Assembly (NCBI RefSeq): GCF_002093665.1
Contig: NZ_MRWE01000031.1
Coordinates: forward strand, 1 to 64,000
Length of the DNA: 64,000 nt
Origin: Rouxiella badensis
GTDB taxonomy: Bacteria; Pseudomonadota; Gammaproteobacteria; Enterobacterales; Enterobacteriaceae
Direction of reading: 5' to 3'
Part shown: positions 1 to 8,214 of the stretch, in pieces
Layout: each line of letters starts with the position of its first letter
Position numbering within the stretch: the first letter of the stretch is position 1
Notes under the pieces: generated by a model
Told to the model about the DNA's origin: nothing
The model's input: only the letters and a program-made list of their open reading frames with translations
Databases searched by the model: none
Made by a program: the position numbers and the translations under genes

Positions 1-93
1 GTATTATTTTTAGTACCCCTAACGGCATTCAAATATCGAACCAATAGGTTCATTACATTGTTGATGATTATTTTTTTCACATCCATTTTCATA

Positions 94-885
94 TCATGAA
101 ATATTATTTAATAACTCGACGCCCTGCTGCTGAATATCTCGCTCGGGAGCTCGACCAATTAACATAAAGTTGTACCCCTCGCGACGCCAATACACCACGT
201 TCATCCCCAGACGTTTTTCCGCGATCTGCGCCTGAGCGCCCGCGCGGGAGTTTGGCGTTATGCATAACGCGAGTGGACCATATTTCTCGTCCAACCAGGA
301 AATTTGCGCAATGTTGTAGTCGTCATAACGCAGGATGCGGGCATTTTTAAGCTGTGCTCCGGTTATCTTTAACTGGGGCGTCTTCAAAGCAATGCCCACC
401 TCTTTCGCTACGCGGTTCAACTCCTGCTGTTGCAGGGCGGGAGAGTCCGAGACGTCGGCCAGCGTATCGGCGGTGTAGAGCGACATATATTGAGCAACCC
501 GATCGCGCCAGCTCTGGTCAGCAGAGTCAGGGTCGGGGGAAAGAACGAAACGCCCCACTCCTGCGCCAATCATCAGGAAACTCAGCGCGGCCGCCAGCAG
601 GCTGCGGCGGCTTAAGCCAACCTTGGTCGCTTCCGCCGTAGGAATATACGCCAGTTTGTCGAGCCGGCTCTGTATCTCGGCGACGGGAGCCTGGTCCAGC
701 ATTGGCGAGAATGCTGCGCCAAAATCGAACTGGGTCTGCTCAAGCTGGGACAAGCGGGTAGACAAAGCCTCATCATGCTGCAAACGTTTTTCGAGGGCGC
801 GTCGCTGGTCGCCCTTTAGCTCGTTGTCTAAATAGGCCACCAGCAGCGTGTCGTCATTAGAAAAAAGAGAAAGATTATCGGTCAT
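94..885 (-). CDS. Transmembrane anti-sigma factor
   Basis: Predicted membrane-anchored inhibitor of the ECF sigma factor encoded just upstream. The 263-residue protein has an N-terminal helical sigma-binding region (about residues 10-75, with the AYLDNEL motif typical of anti-sigma N-termini), one hydrophobic segment at about residues 93-113, and a C-terminal domain of about 140 residues predicted to be periplasmic. I see no HxxxCxxC motif, so it is not a zinc-binding ZAS anti-sigma factor. Its ATG overlaps the sigma stop codon by four bases (ATGA), so the two are translationally coupled. The role comes from architecture and gene order; the signal it senses is unknown. Confidence 0.8.
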   Translation of the reverse strand: MTDNLSLFSNDDTLLVAYLDNELKGDQRRALEKRLQHDEALSTRLSQLEQTQFDFGAAFSPMLDQAPVAEIQSRLDKLAYIPTAEATKVGLSRRSLLAAALSFLMIGAGVGRFVLSPDPDSADQSWRDRVAQYMSLYTADTLADVSDSPALQQQELNRVAKEVGIALKTPQLKITGAQLKNARILRYDDYNIAQISWLDEKYGPLALCITPNSRAGAQAQIAEKRLGMNVVYWRREGYNFMLIGRAPERDIQQQGVELLNNIS

Positions 886-1388
886 GATGTTCTCCCCCGG
901 TGAGAAGCCGCCGCCGATTTTCCTGCCAGCGTCAGTCGGGCACTGGCGAGGCGGCTCATGATGGTCCCGACAGGCACGTCGAGCGTTTGCGCAGCTTCCT
1001 GATAAGTAAAGCCTTCAACATAAACCAAAAACACCGCATTACGCTGCGCTTCGGGCAGCTGATTGACGCGCTGCATTACCTGATTGGCCTGGCGCTGATT
1101 GTCGAACTCGACGGGGGTGGCATTGAGTTCGTCAATATCAACGAAGCCTTGACCGCGTCTGACTTGCTGCGCACGGACTTCGTTGATCCAGATTGAATGC
1201 AAAATGGAGAAAAACCAGCGATCGATCGGCGAACCTTCTTTAATCTGCTGGGCACGTTCAAGCGCACGCACGCAGGTAGCCTGCACAAGGTCATCTGCAA
1301 CGTCACGTTTTTTTGACAACACCATGGCGTAACGCCATAAACGCGCCAGACAAAGACTCAGCTCATTACGCAGATTAGGGGAGGTAAT
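882..1388 (-). CDS. ECF-type RNA polymerase sigma factor, non-standard start
   Basis: Sigma-70 family ECF sigma factor. Region 2 motifs (DDLVQATCVRALERA) and region 4 with its helix-turn-helix (TYQEAAQTLDVPVGTIMSRL) are clear. The first in-frame ATG is at 1325 and gives only 147 residues, cutting into region 2.1. The frame stays open upstream and encodes family-like residues (NELSLCLARLWRYAMVLS), but the stretch back to the stop codon near 1412 holds no ATG, GTG or TTG. I propose the ATT at 1388, preceded at 5 nt by AAGGCGG, a near-perfect ribosome-binding site, giving 168 residues. The alternative is an ATG at 1413 whose frame is broken by one extra A in a six-A run. It lies downstream of a cytochrome b561 gene and is coupled to its anti-sigma factor. 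Confidence 0.75.
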   Translation of the reverse strand: MTSPNLRNELSLCLARLWRYAMVLSKKRDVADDLVQATCVRALERAQQIKEGSPIDRWFFSILHSIWINEVRAQQVRRGQGFVDIDELNATPVEFDNQRQANQVMQRVNQLPEAQRNAVFLVYVEGFTYQEAAQTLDVPVGTIMSRLASARLTLAGKSAAASHRGRTS

Positions 1389-1534
1389 TTTATCCGCCTT
1401 AGTTTTTTGCCATTAAATCATCAGGATTCAGGTCGTGCTTTAATCATATAGGCTTCCTCGAAAAATTCCTGAATATTGGTACAGCGACCGTCGAGAGCGA
1501 CCTCTTATTGATAATAGCAGGGCAATGCGTTGCT

Positions 1535-2107
1535 TCAGGGGGCCTCTTTGTCTGTCGAAGAGAGCATTCGCCGTAACGTCCCGTCACGCAGCACGTAATG
1601 ATGAAATAACGCGGCAAGAGCGTGTAAACCGGCCAGCACGATCAGCGCCCAGGCAACATTATTGTGCAGCATGCCGAAGGTACGTCGCAGCGACGAGTCG
1701 ATACCAAAAACGTCAGGGATAGGAAATACCGAGAAGAAGTAAAAAGGCTCGCCCTGCGCCCAGCGAAAGAGAAAACCGAGGCTAATTTGCGCCAGCAGGA
1801 GGGCGTAGAGCGCCCAATGCGTGAGCTTAGATAACAGCAACATCGCAGTCGGCATCGGAATAGCGTCGAGTCGGGCAGGATGCGTTATCCGCCACAGCAG
1901 ACGCCAGACTATCACCATCGCCAGCAGAATACCGGTTGAGATATGCAGCGACTGCAACGCTTTTCGCAGCGGTGTGCCTCGCTCAAGGACCTCCCAGATA
2001 TGGGCGCTGGCAAAAAGAAAAATCACCATCCAGGCGGTCAGCCAGTGCAGCAATAGGGTCAGATGGTCATAGCGTTTACGCGAAGGAGAAAGAGGGTTAT
2101 TTTTCAT
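1535..2107 (-). CDS. Cytochrome b561 family protein
   Basis: Predicted four-helix membrane di-haem cytochrome b that passes electrons in the inner membrane. The 190-residue protein has hydrophobic segments near residues 20-40, 60-85, 95-115 and 150-172, with histidines placed as haem ligands (HLTLLLHW near the start, LHISTG in helix 2, LHNNVAW and LAGLHALAALFHH in the last helix). I chose ATG 2107, which has GGGG about 7 nt upstream, over a GTG at 2143. It lies 146 bp upstream of the ECF sigma gene on the same strand. ECF sigma genes next to cytochrome b561 (and often a catalase-like gene) are, from memory, a recurrent arrangement; no catalase gene is in this window. Confidence 0.85.
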   Translation of the reverse strand: MKNNPLSPSRKRYDHLTLLLHWLTAWMVIFLFASAHIWEVLERGTPLRKALQSLHISTGILLAMVIVWRLLWRITHPARLDAIPMPTAMLLLSKLTHWALYALLLAQISLGFLFRWAQGEPFYFFSVFPIPDVFGIDSSLRRTFGMLHNNVAWALIVLAGLHALAALFHHYVLRDGTLRRMLSSTDKEAP

Positions 2108-2176
2108 AGTCGTGCCCCAGATGTTCGATATCGGAGTAAACACCCAGGCACGGAAATTTATTCGCTCATTTTTAAA

Positions 2177-2737
2177 TTATTTTTTTTGATGCAGCGCGTT
2201 CCACTCATCGCGGGTGATTTCCCACAGCTCGGAGTCCATCTCACCGCCGACGTAAGCCTTTTTCTCAACCCGTAACAGCCGCATGCCGCTAGACTCGGAA
2301 ATTCGTTTTGAGGCCCGATTCAGGCTGGCCTTAGGCGCACGCAGCACCTCGCGATTCAAAGTATTAAACCAGAAATCGGTGACCGCCATACTGGCCTCAG
2401 CCATGATTCCCTGCCTTTGCCATTCCGGGCGCAGCCAGAACCCGCGATTATTGTCTTCGGCATCGGTCAGGCAAATAACGCCAAGCAACTCCGAAGGCGA
2501 ATCCTTGTGGCGCAGCGTCCAGAACCAGCCGGTACCGGCGGCAACCGCGGCCAGCGCCACGTTATTGACGTAATTGTGCGCGCCGTTATCGGGGAATGGC
2601 CAGGGAACGGCGGCCGCCAGATACTGCACAATTTCCCAGTGCGGAAAGACGCGCTGAATAACCGGTGCGTCTTCGGGAGACAATGGCTGGAGGATTAAAC
2701 GTTCGGTGTTAAGGACAGGTACTGCCGCTGGCTGCAT
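2177..2737 (-). CDS. GNAT family N-acetyltransferase (RimJ/RimL-like)
   Basis: Acetyl-CoA-dependent N-acetyltransferase of the RimJ/RimL type. The 186-residue protein starts with TERLILQPLSPEDAPVIQ, the usual beginning of this subgroup, and has a central WLRPEWQRQGIMAEA segment matching the acetyl-CoA-binding motif (R/Q-x-x-G-x-A). AAGGAG stands about 6 nt before the ATG. It is probably a single gene between the cytochrome and the SDR gene. The substrate, a protein N-terminus or a small amine, cannot be told from sequence. Confidence 0.85.
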   Translation of the reverse strand: MQPAAVPVLNTERLILQPLSPEDAPVIQRVFPHWEIVQYLAAAVPWPFPDNGAHNYVNNVALAAVAAGTGWFWTLRHKDSPSELLGVICLTDAEDNNRGFWLRPEWQRQGIMAEASMAVTDFWFNTLNREVLRAPKASLNRASKRISESSGMRLLRVEKKAYVGGEMDSELWEITRDEWNALHQKK

Positions 2738-2783
2738 AAAAACTCCTTTTCATGATGAAAATCGGCGCGCCAGCGGGGGAATT

Positions 2784-3542
2784 TTACAGGAACATGCCGC
2801 CTGACGCCTCGATGCGTTGGCCGTTGGCCCAGCCGCTTTGCTCGCTCAACAACATGGCGACCATGCCGCCAATGTCATCGGGCTGACCGACGCGGCCAAG
2901 CGCGGTGTTTTTAGCAACATACTGATTAATTTGCTGGTTGTCACGGACTGCCCCGCCGCCAAAATCCGTCTCGATAGCACCCGGCGCAAGAATATTGACT
3001 GAGATACCGCGTGCGCCCAATTCTTTCGCCTGATAGCGCGTTAATACTTCCATACCGCCTTTCATCGTGGCGTATGCGGCAAAGCCCGGCAGACAGAAAC
3101 GCGTCAGCCCCGTTGAAACGTTGAGCACGCGGCCGCCGTCGGCAATCAGCGGCAATAGCTTCTGCGTCAGGAAGAACGGAGCCTTGAGATGGATCTTCAT
3201 CAGCAGATCAAATTCCTCCTCGGTGGTCTCGGCAAAAGAAGCATTGCCGCCAATCCCGGCGTTATTCACCAGAAAATCAAAATTCTCGCGCTGCCACACC
3301 TTTTCTAGCTGTGACTTTACCTGCGCCACGAAAGGATCAAAACCGTTGCTCTCAGCCACGTTGAGCTGAAGTGTCACCGCTTTCGCGCCTTTAGCCTCAA
3401 TTTCACGAACCACGGATTCAGCCTCTTCACGCTGGCTGTTATAAGTGAAAATGACGTCAATACCTTGTTCTGCCAGCTTTAATACCGCATTTTTACCCAA
3501 TCCACGGCTTGCGCCGGTCACTAATGCAATTTTTTTGCTCAT
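2784..3542 (-). CDS. SDR family NAD(P)-dependent oxidoreductase
   Basis: Classical short-chain dehydrogenase/reductase, 252 residues, the usual length. It has the TGASRGLG nucleotide-binding loop near residue 10, NNAGIGG near 90, a catalytic serine in NVSTG, the Y-x-x-x-K pair in YATMKGG, and APGAIETDF after strand 6. It is transcribed divergently from a LysR regulator whose gene starts about 130 bp away, and the intergenic region holds a TTAGAC/GTCTAA dyad, so the SDR is the likely target of that regulator. The substrate is unknown. Confidence 0.9.
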   Translation of the reverse strand: MSKKIALVTGASRGLGKNAVLKLAEQGIDVIFTYNSQREEAESVVREIEAKGAKAVTLQLNVAESNGFDPFVAQVKSQLEKVWQRENFDFLVNNAGIGGNASFAETTEEEFDLLMKIHLKAPFFLTQKLLPLIADGGRVLNVSTGLTRFCLPGFAAYATMKGGMEVLTRYQAKELGARGISVNILAPGAIETDFGGGAVRDNQQINQYVAKNTALGRVGQPDDIGGMVAMLLSEQSGWANGQRIEASGGMFL

Positions 3543-3584
3543 TTTGAGACTCCAGAGTTGCGTCGTTGTGTGATAAACAGCCTA

Positions 3585-3615
3585 TTAGACTCTGCAGAAA
3601 TGATAAATGGTCTAA
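3585..3615. promoter_or_regulatory. Candidate LysR operator dyad between SDR and LysR genes
   Basis: Inverted repeat TTAGAC (3585-3590) and GTCTAA (3610-3615) with 19 bases between the arms. The similarity extends outward (TATTAGAC against GTCTAAAAT). It sits in the divergent intergenic region, where LysR-type regulators usually bind. Assignment to this regulator is inference. Confidence 0.4.
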
Positions 3616-3670
3616 AATGAGTTTCACTGTCTCAATGACAACAACAATAGACGGTTTATACGGGGAAAGT

Positions 3671-4570
3671 GTGGATAAAATTCAATCAATGCAGGTTTTT
3701 GTCCGCGTTGCCGAGCTGAGCAATTTCACGCGCGCGGCAGAAAGTCTGGGATTACCCAAGGCCAGCGTGTCACGGCTCGTGCAACAGCTTGAAAGCAAAA
3801 TGTCGACGCGGCTGCTGCATCGCTCAACCCGCCGCGTACAGCTGACGCAGGACGGACAGGTTTTTTATGAGCGCTGCAAAGAACTGCTGGCCAATATGGA
3901 CGAACTGGAGTCGATGTTTCAATCCAATCCAACGACGGTCAGCGGCAAGCTGCGGGTCGATATGCCGTTGACGATGGCAACCAGGCTCGTGCTACCGCGT
4001 CTGGCAGAATTTTTGAACCGCTATCCGGCGCTCGAGATTGAGCTGAGCAGCACCGACCATCGCGTGGACGTGGTGCGAGAAGGTTTCGACTGCGTGATAA
4101 GCGTCGGCCTTCTTAAAGACTCCGGGCTCATCGCTCGTACACTGGGTCATCTCAGCGTCGTCAACTGCGCCAGCCCGGACTACCTGCAGCGCTACGGCAT
4201 ACCCGAACATCCCGACCAGCTCGCCCATCATGCGATGGTGAACTACGACCAGGCGCTGCGAAGCCGCAGCACCGAATTTGAATATCTCGATGGCAAAGAG
4301 CTGCGGACGGTGAAATGCGGCAGCACCATCACCGTTAACAGCACCGAGAGCTACACGGTCGCCTGCCTGTCTGGGCTGGGGATTATTCAGGTTCCTGCGA
4401 CGGGAATTAAACATTATCTCGCCAGTGGTCAACTGGTCAGCATCTTGCCGCAGTTCCGCGCACCGCCGATGCCGGTCAGCCTCGTCTATCCGCATCGCCG
4501 ACACCTGTCGCGCAGGGTCAAGCTGTTCATGGATTGGCTGAGTGAAATCATGCAACACTATATTGTATAA
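3671..4570 (+). CDS. LysR family transcriptional regulator
   Basis: LysR-type regulator with an N-terminal winged helix-turn-helix (FTRAAESLGLPKASVSRLVQQLE, about residues 17-39) and a C-terminal effector-binding domain. The reading frame is open from 3566, but the usual N-terminus of the family (MDKIQSMQVFVRVAEL) begins at the GTG at 3671, preceded by GGGGAA. That gives 299 residues, the normal length. It is divergent from the SDR oxidoreductase and probably regulates it. The start with DKIQSM and the R-x-V-Q-L-T-x-x-G segment resemble the CrgA/YhjC-like group of LysR proteins. Confidence 0.88.
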   Translation: MDKIQSMQVFVRVAELSNFTRAAESLGLPKASVSRLVQQLESKMSTRLLHRSTRRVQLTQDGQVFYERCKELLANMDELESMFQSNPTTVSGKLRVDMPLTMATRLVLPRLAEFLNRYPALEIELSSTDHRVDVVREGFDCVISVGLLKDSGLIARTLGHLSVVNCASPDYLQRYGIPEHPDQLAHHAMVNYDQALRSRSTEFEYLDGKELRTVKCGSTITVNSTESYTVACLSGLGIIQVPATGIKHYLASGQLVSILPQFRAPPMPVSLVYPHRRHLSRRVKLFMDWLSEIMQHYIV

Positions 4571-4600
4571 GGATTTTATGATGATAATTTCGCCCGTAAC

Positions 4601-4620
4601 GGGCCTTAACGGGCCTTAAC
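4601..4620. repeat. Tandem 10-bp direct duplication upstream of yhjD
   Basis: GGGCCTTAAC occurs twice in perfect tandem (4601-4610, 4611-4620), followed by GGG and preceded by a partial copy (CGTAAC). It is a short tandem duplication 60-80 bp before yhjD, possibly in its promoter region. A TATACT hexamer lies at 4634-4639, but no well-spaced -35 is seen. Confidence 0.6.
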
Positions 4621-4680
4621 GGGATTGGGCGGCTATACTAGACACTGGAACTTGAATAACGATAAGGACTCAGTGGATTA

Positions 4681-5694
4681 ATGCCATTACCCCCACAAGA
4701 AGAAAATATCCAAGATGATAGCGATAAGCCGTTGATTAATATCAAGACGGGAAATAAGAAAGTCGATGCGACCCTGTCGGGTTTTTCTCGCCTGGTAAGC
4801 CATGTTCAGGGCTGGCACTGGGTAGCGCATTTGCTGCGTGCAGCCGACAGATTTAACGACCGTCTCGGCAGCCAGTTTGGCGCGGCGATTACCTACTTCT
4901 CATTTTTGTCGCTTATCCCAATACTGATGGTCTCCTTTGCCGCCGTCGGCTTTGTGCTGGCCTCAAATCCAGACCTGCTGGCCGGACTGATCAACAAAAT
5001 CGTCAATAGCATTAGTGACCCTAATCTGGCGAACACCCTCAAGAGCACGGTGAACACCGCTATCCAGCAAAGAACGGCGGTGGGACTGTCCGGGTTGGTC
5101 ATCGCACTCTATTCAGGCATTAGCTGGATGGGCAATCTGCGTGAGGCGATCCGCGCCCAGTCTCGCGACGTGTGGGAAAGAAATCCGCAGGACCAGGAGA
5201 AGATCCACATCCGCTACCTGCGCGACTTTGTCTCGTTGACCGGACTGGTGTTGGCGCTAATCATTACGCTCTCTCTGACCTCCATTGCCGGTTCGGCGCA
5301 GAAAACTATTGTCGATGCGCTGGGTCTGGGCGGCATCGACTGGCTGCGGCCGGTGATGACGGTAATTACGCTGGTCATTTCTGTCGCCGCCAATTACCTG
5401 TTATTCCTATGGATATTCTGGATACTGCCGCGCCATAAGCCGAGAAAAAAGGCCCTGCTGCGCGGTACGCTGATAGCGGCTATAGGCTTTGAGGTGATTA
5501 AGTTTGTGATGACCATGATGCTGCCGCGACTGGCAAGCTCACCTTCTGGTGCTGCCTTCGGCTCGGTGATTGGTCTGATGGCCTTTTTCTACTTCTTCGC
5601 GCGCTTGACCCTCTTTTGCGCCGCCTGGATAGCCACGGCCCGCTATAGCGACGATCCGCCGATGCCTGAGCCTAACCACGCACATAAGCCTTAA
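4681..5694 (+). CDS. yhjD: Inner membrane protein YhjD (BrkB/YihY family)
   Basis: Multi-pass inner membrane protein, 337 residues, the same length as E. coli YhjD. After a hydrophilic N-terminus of about 60 residues, FGAAITYFSFLSLIPILM opens the YihY/BrkB domain, with about six hydrophobic segments to residue 325. In E. coli, altered YhjD suppresses the lethality of Kdo-less lipopolysaccharide, suggesting a role in lipid A precursor transport; the native role is not settled. It is followed by yhjE as in E. coli, with a stable hairpin after the stop codon. Confidence 0.93.
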   Translation: MPLPPQEENIQDDSDKPLINIKTGNKKVDATLSGFSRLVSHVQGWHWVAHLLRAADRFNDRLGSQFGAAITYFSFLSLIPILMVSFAAVGFVLASNPDLLAGLINKIVNSISDPNLANTLKSTVNTAIQQRTAVGLSGLVIALYSGISWMGNLREAIRAQSRDVWERNPQDQEKIHIRYLRDFVSLTGLVLALIITLSLTSIAGSAQKTIVDALGLGGIDWLRPVMTVITLVISVAANYLLFLWIFWILPRHKPRKKALLRGTLIAAIGFEVIKFVMTMMLPRLASSPSGAAFGSVIGLMAFFYFFARLTLFCAAWIATARYSDDPPMPEPNHAHKP

Positions 5695-6038
5695 CTCACC
5701 CCTTCATGCCAGACAGCGCAAAGTGTCTGGCATGAAAAACCAATATTCAACCCAAAAAGCAGTGTATTATTCTAAAACATCGCCTTTCGCATCGATAAAC
5801 TTAGAACAACACACTGTCTCGCTCACTTTTCTTTCACTCTTTTACAGAATGTTACTCTGAAAATAAATCATTCAACAAACTTATGACTAGCCAGACGCGA
5901 AGTTTATGGGGGAATCTCCCAATTCCACCCTATACGCGGTTTCTGCGCTATTTGGCCCTGTTGAAACTCCCCTAACCAGTGCATAAGATGATTTTTTAAT
6001 TCGAATCAATTTACTTACAAAACCAATAAGAAACACTT
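5695..6038. other. Intergenic region yhjD-yhjE, 344 bp
   Basis: Apart from the hairpin at 5705-5734 the region is AT-rich and holds no credible reading frame. It must contain the yhjE promoter and leader. I see no clear operator palindrome. Confidence 0.5.
5705..5734. other. Perfect 11-bp hairpin after yhjD
   Basis: CATGCCAGACA (5705-5715) and TGTCTGGCATG (5724-5734) form an exact stem around an 8-base loop. No T-run follows on the plus strand (AAAAACC follows), so it is a hairpin that may stabilise the yhjD 3' end rather than a classic intrinsic terminator. Confidence 0.6.
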
Positions 6039-7361
6039 ATGCAAGCCACCATCACTCCAGAACTTGAGGCCGACGCTGAACTCGTCAGCCAGAACTCTCG
6101 CGGCAAAGTTATCATCGCTTCCCTGATTGGTACCGCCATCGAGTTTTTTGACTTTTATATTTATGCGACGGCGGCAGTCATTGTCTTCCCGCACATTTTC
6201 TTTCCTCAGGGTGACCCTACTGCGGCAACGCTACAGTCTCTGGCGACCTTCGCCATTGCCTTCGTCGCGCGTCCCATCGGGTCGGCGCTATTCGGCCACT
6301 TCGGTGACCGAGTAGGGCGCAAAGTCACGCTGGTTGCCTCACTGCTGACCATGGGAGTCTCCACGGTCATCATTGGTCTGCTGCCAACCTACGCCACCAT
6401 CGGCGTTTTCGCACCGATACTGCTGGCGCTGGCACGCTTTGGTCAGGGCCTCGGTCTTGGCGGCGAATGGGGCGGCGCGGCGCTGTTAGCCACCGAGAAT
6501 GCGCCACCGAAAAAACGCGCACTCTACGGCTCATTCCCGCAGCTTGGCGCTCCAATCGGCTTCTTCTTCGCCAACGGCATGTTCCTGCTGCTGTCATGGC
6601 TGCTGAGCGAGCAACAGTTTATCGACTGGGGCTGGCGTGTGCCGTTCCTGCTTTCAGCCGTGCTGGTGCTCATTGGCCTCTACGTGCGCGTGTCGCTGCA
6701 TGAAACGCCGGTGTTTGCCAAGATTGCCAAAGCGGGCAAGCAGGTCAAAGTGCCGATCGGCCGCCTGTTCAGCAAGCACCTGAAGGCGACGATTCTGGGC
6801 ACCTTCATCATGGTGGCAACCTATACCCTGTTCTACATCATGACGGTGTACTCACTGGGCTACGGCACTTCGCCTAAGCCAGCGGGTCTGGGCATTGCCC
6901 GCAACGACTTCCTGCTAATGCTGATGATTGGCGTTATCGGATTTGGCGTGATGGTGCCGATTGCAGGTCAACTGGCTGACAAATTTGGCCGTCGCAAATC
7001 GATGATCTGCATTACGCTGCTGATCATCCTGTTTGCGCTGACCTTCCCGTCGGTTATCAGCGGCGGCTCTATCGGTACGGTGATGGTATTCCTGCTGTGC
7101 GGCTTTAGCGTGATGGGGCTGACCTTCGGTCCAATGGGCGCACTTCTACCGGAACTTTTCCCAACAGAAGTTCGCTATACCGGCGCATCTTTCTCCTATA
7201 ATGTGTCTTCGATATTAGGCGCTTCCGTTGCACCTTATATTGCCACCTGGCTGGCAACCCATTACGGGCTGTTTTACGTTGGCGTCTATCTGGCATCCAT
7301 GGCAACGCTCACGCTCATTGCCTTGCTGTTAACCAAAGAGACCGGCAACCAGTCACTGTGA
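6039..7361 (+). CDS. yhjE: MFS transporter YhjE (metabolite:H+ symporter family)
   Basis: Twelve-helix major facilitator of the metabolite:H+ symporter family, 440 residues, the same length as E. coli YhjE. Family motifs include FGHFGDRVGRK in the loop between helices 2 and 3, GLGLGGEWGGA in helix 4 and GQLADKFGRRKS in the second half. It is predicted to be a proton-driven importer of an organic acid or similar solute; the substrate is not known. It follows yhjD, and cdh lies 55 bp downstream on the same strand. Confidence 0.92.
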   Translation: MQATITPELEADAELVSQNSRGKVIIASLIGTAIEFFDFYIYATAAVIVFPHIFFPQGDPTAATLQSLATFAIAFVARPIGSALFGHFGDRVGRKVTLVASLLTMGVSTVIIGLLPTYATIGVFAPILLALARFGQGLGLGGEWGGAALLATENAPPKKRALYGSFPQLGAPIGFFFANGMFLLLSWLLSEQQFIDWGWRVPFLLSAVLVLIGLYVRVSLHETPVFAKIAKAGKQVKVPIGRLFSKHLKATILGTFIMVATYTLFYIMTVYSLGYGTSPKPAGLGIARNDFLLMLMIGVIGFGVMVPIAGQLADKFGRRKSMICITLLIILFALTFPSVISGGSIGTVMVFLLCGFSVMGLTFGPMGALLPELFPTEVRYTGASFSYNVSSILGASVAPYIATWLATHYGLFYVGVYLASMATLTLIALLLTKETGNQSL

Positions 7362-7416
7362 TTATTTCGCCTGGTGTTGGGCTTCCAATGCCGGGCTTTA
7401 TCAAAGAGCCATTACA

Positions 7417-8187
7417 ATGCGCTTGCGACCTCGCCTGCTGTTTCCCCTGCTTATTGTTCTAATAGTCATTATCGCCATCGCCTATTACGTCTGGCCACAT
7501 TCCGGTAATCCCAGTGCGCTGTGGAATATCGTCAGCCAGAAGTGTGTGCCTAATCAGGAAAAAAACGGTCAGCCCGCGCCCTGCTCTCAGGTCGATGAGC
7601 AACAGGGTTACGTGGTACTCAAGGATATGGTGGGTCCTCTGCAATTTCTGCTGATGCCAACCGCCCGAATTACCGGTATTGAAAGCCCCGCGCTTCTGGA
7701 AGACAACACACCGAACTTCTTGGCCCAGGCGTGGCAGGCTCGCCACTATATGGCCGATAAATACGGCAAACCGATTGATGACAGCAACGTTTCCCTGGCG
7801 ATCAATTCGCAGTATGGCCGCAGCCAGAACCAGATGCACATCCATATTTCATGCCTGCTGCCGCAGGTGAAAACCCAGCTGAGCCAGGAGGCAGGGGATA
7901 TTGGCTATCGCTGGCAGCCGTTGCCGGAGAAACTGATTGGCCATACTTATCTGGCGCGTAAGGTTTCAGCGGCAGAATTGAATCAGAAAGGCGCATTCCG
8001 GCTTTTAGCAGAGGGTGTGCCGGAGGCTCGCGAGAAGATGGGACATTTCGGATTGGCCATGGTCAGCCTACAGGGCGGTGACTTCCTGCTGCTCGCCAAT
8101 GAACGCAATCTGCTTCAGCTGAACAACGCATCCACCGAAGAGATCCAGGACCACAACTGTGCGGTGCTGAACCCACTACCGCAGTAG
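7417..8187 (+). CDS. cdh: CDP-diacylglycerol diphosphatase
   Basis: Membrane-anchored pyrophosphatase that hydrolyses CDP-diacylglycerol to phosphatidate and CMP. The 256-residue protein (E. coli Cdh is about 251) has an N-terminal membrane anchor at residues 8-25 and a periplasmic domain with ALWNIVSQKCVPN and the HIT-like QMHIHISC motif that carries the catalytic histidines. In E. coli cdh lies elsewhere (near pfkA), so its place between yhjE and yhjG is a rearrangement relative to that species. Confidence 0.92.
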   Translation: MRLRPRLLFPLLIVLIVIIAIAYYVWPHSGNPSALWNIVSQKCVPNQEKNGQPAPCSQVDEQQGYVVLKDMVGPLQFLLMPTARITGIESPALLEDNTPNFLAQAWQARHYMADKYGKPIDDSNVSLAINSQYGRSQNQMHIHISCLLPQVKTQLSQEAGDIGYRWQPLPEKLIGHTYLARKVSAAELNQKGAFRLLAEGVPEAREKMGHFGLAMVSLQGGDFLLLANERNLLQLNNASTEEIQDHNCAVLNPLPQ

Positions 8188-8214
8188 TGGGTTCAGCGAA
8201 AAAGAGAGGAAGGC

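Noticed and set aside
1403-1413. A-AAA-AAC heptamer as a programmed -1 frameshift site
   Set aside because: It is in slippery phase for the short ATG 1413 frame, but a -1 shift leads to the wrong frame; the sigma frame would need +1 or loss of one A.
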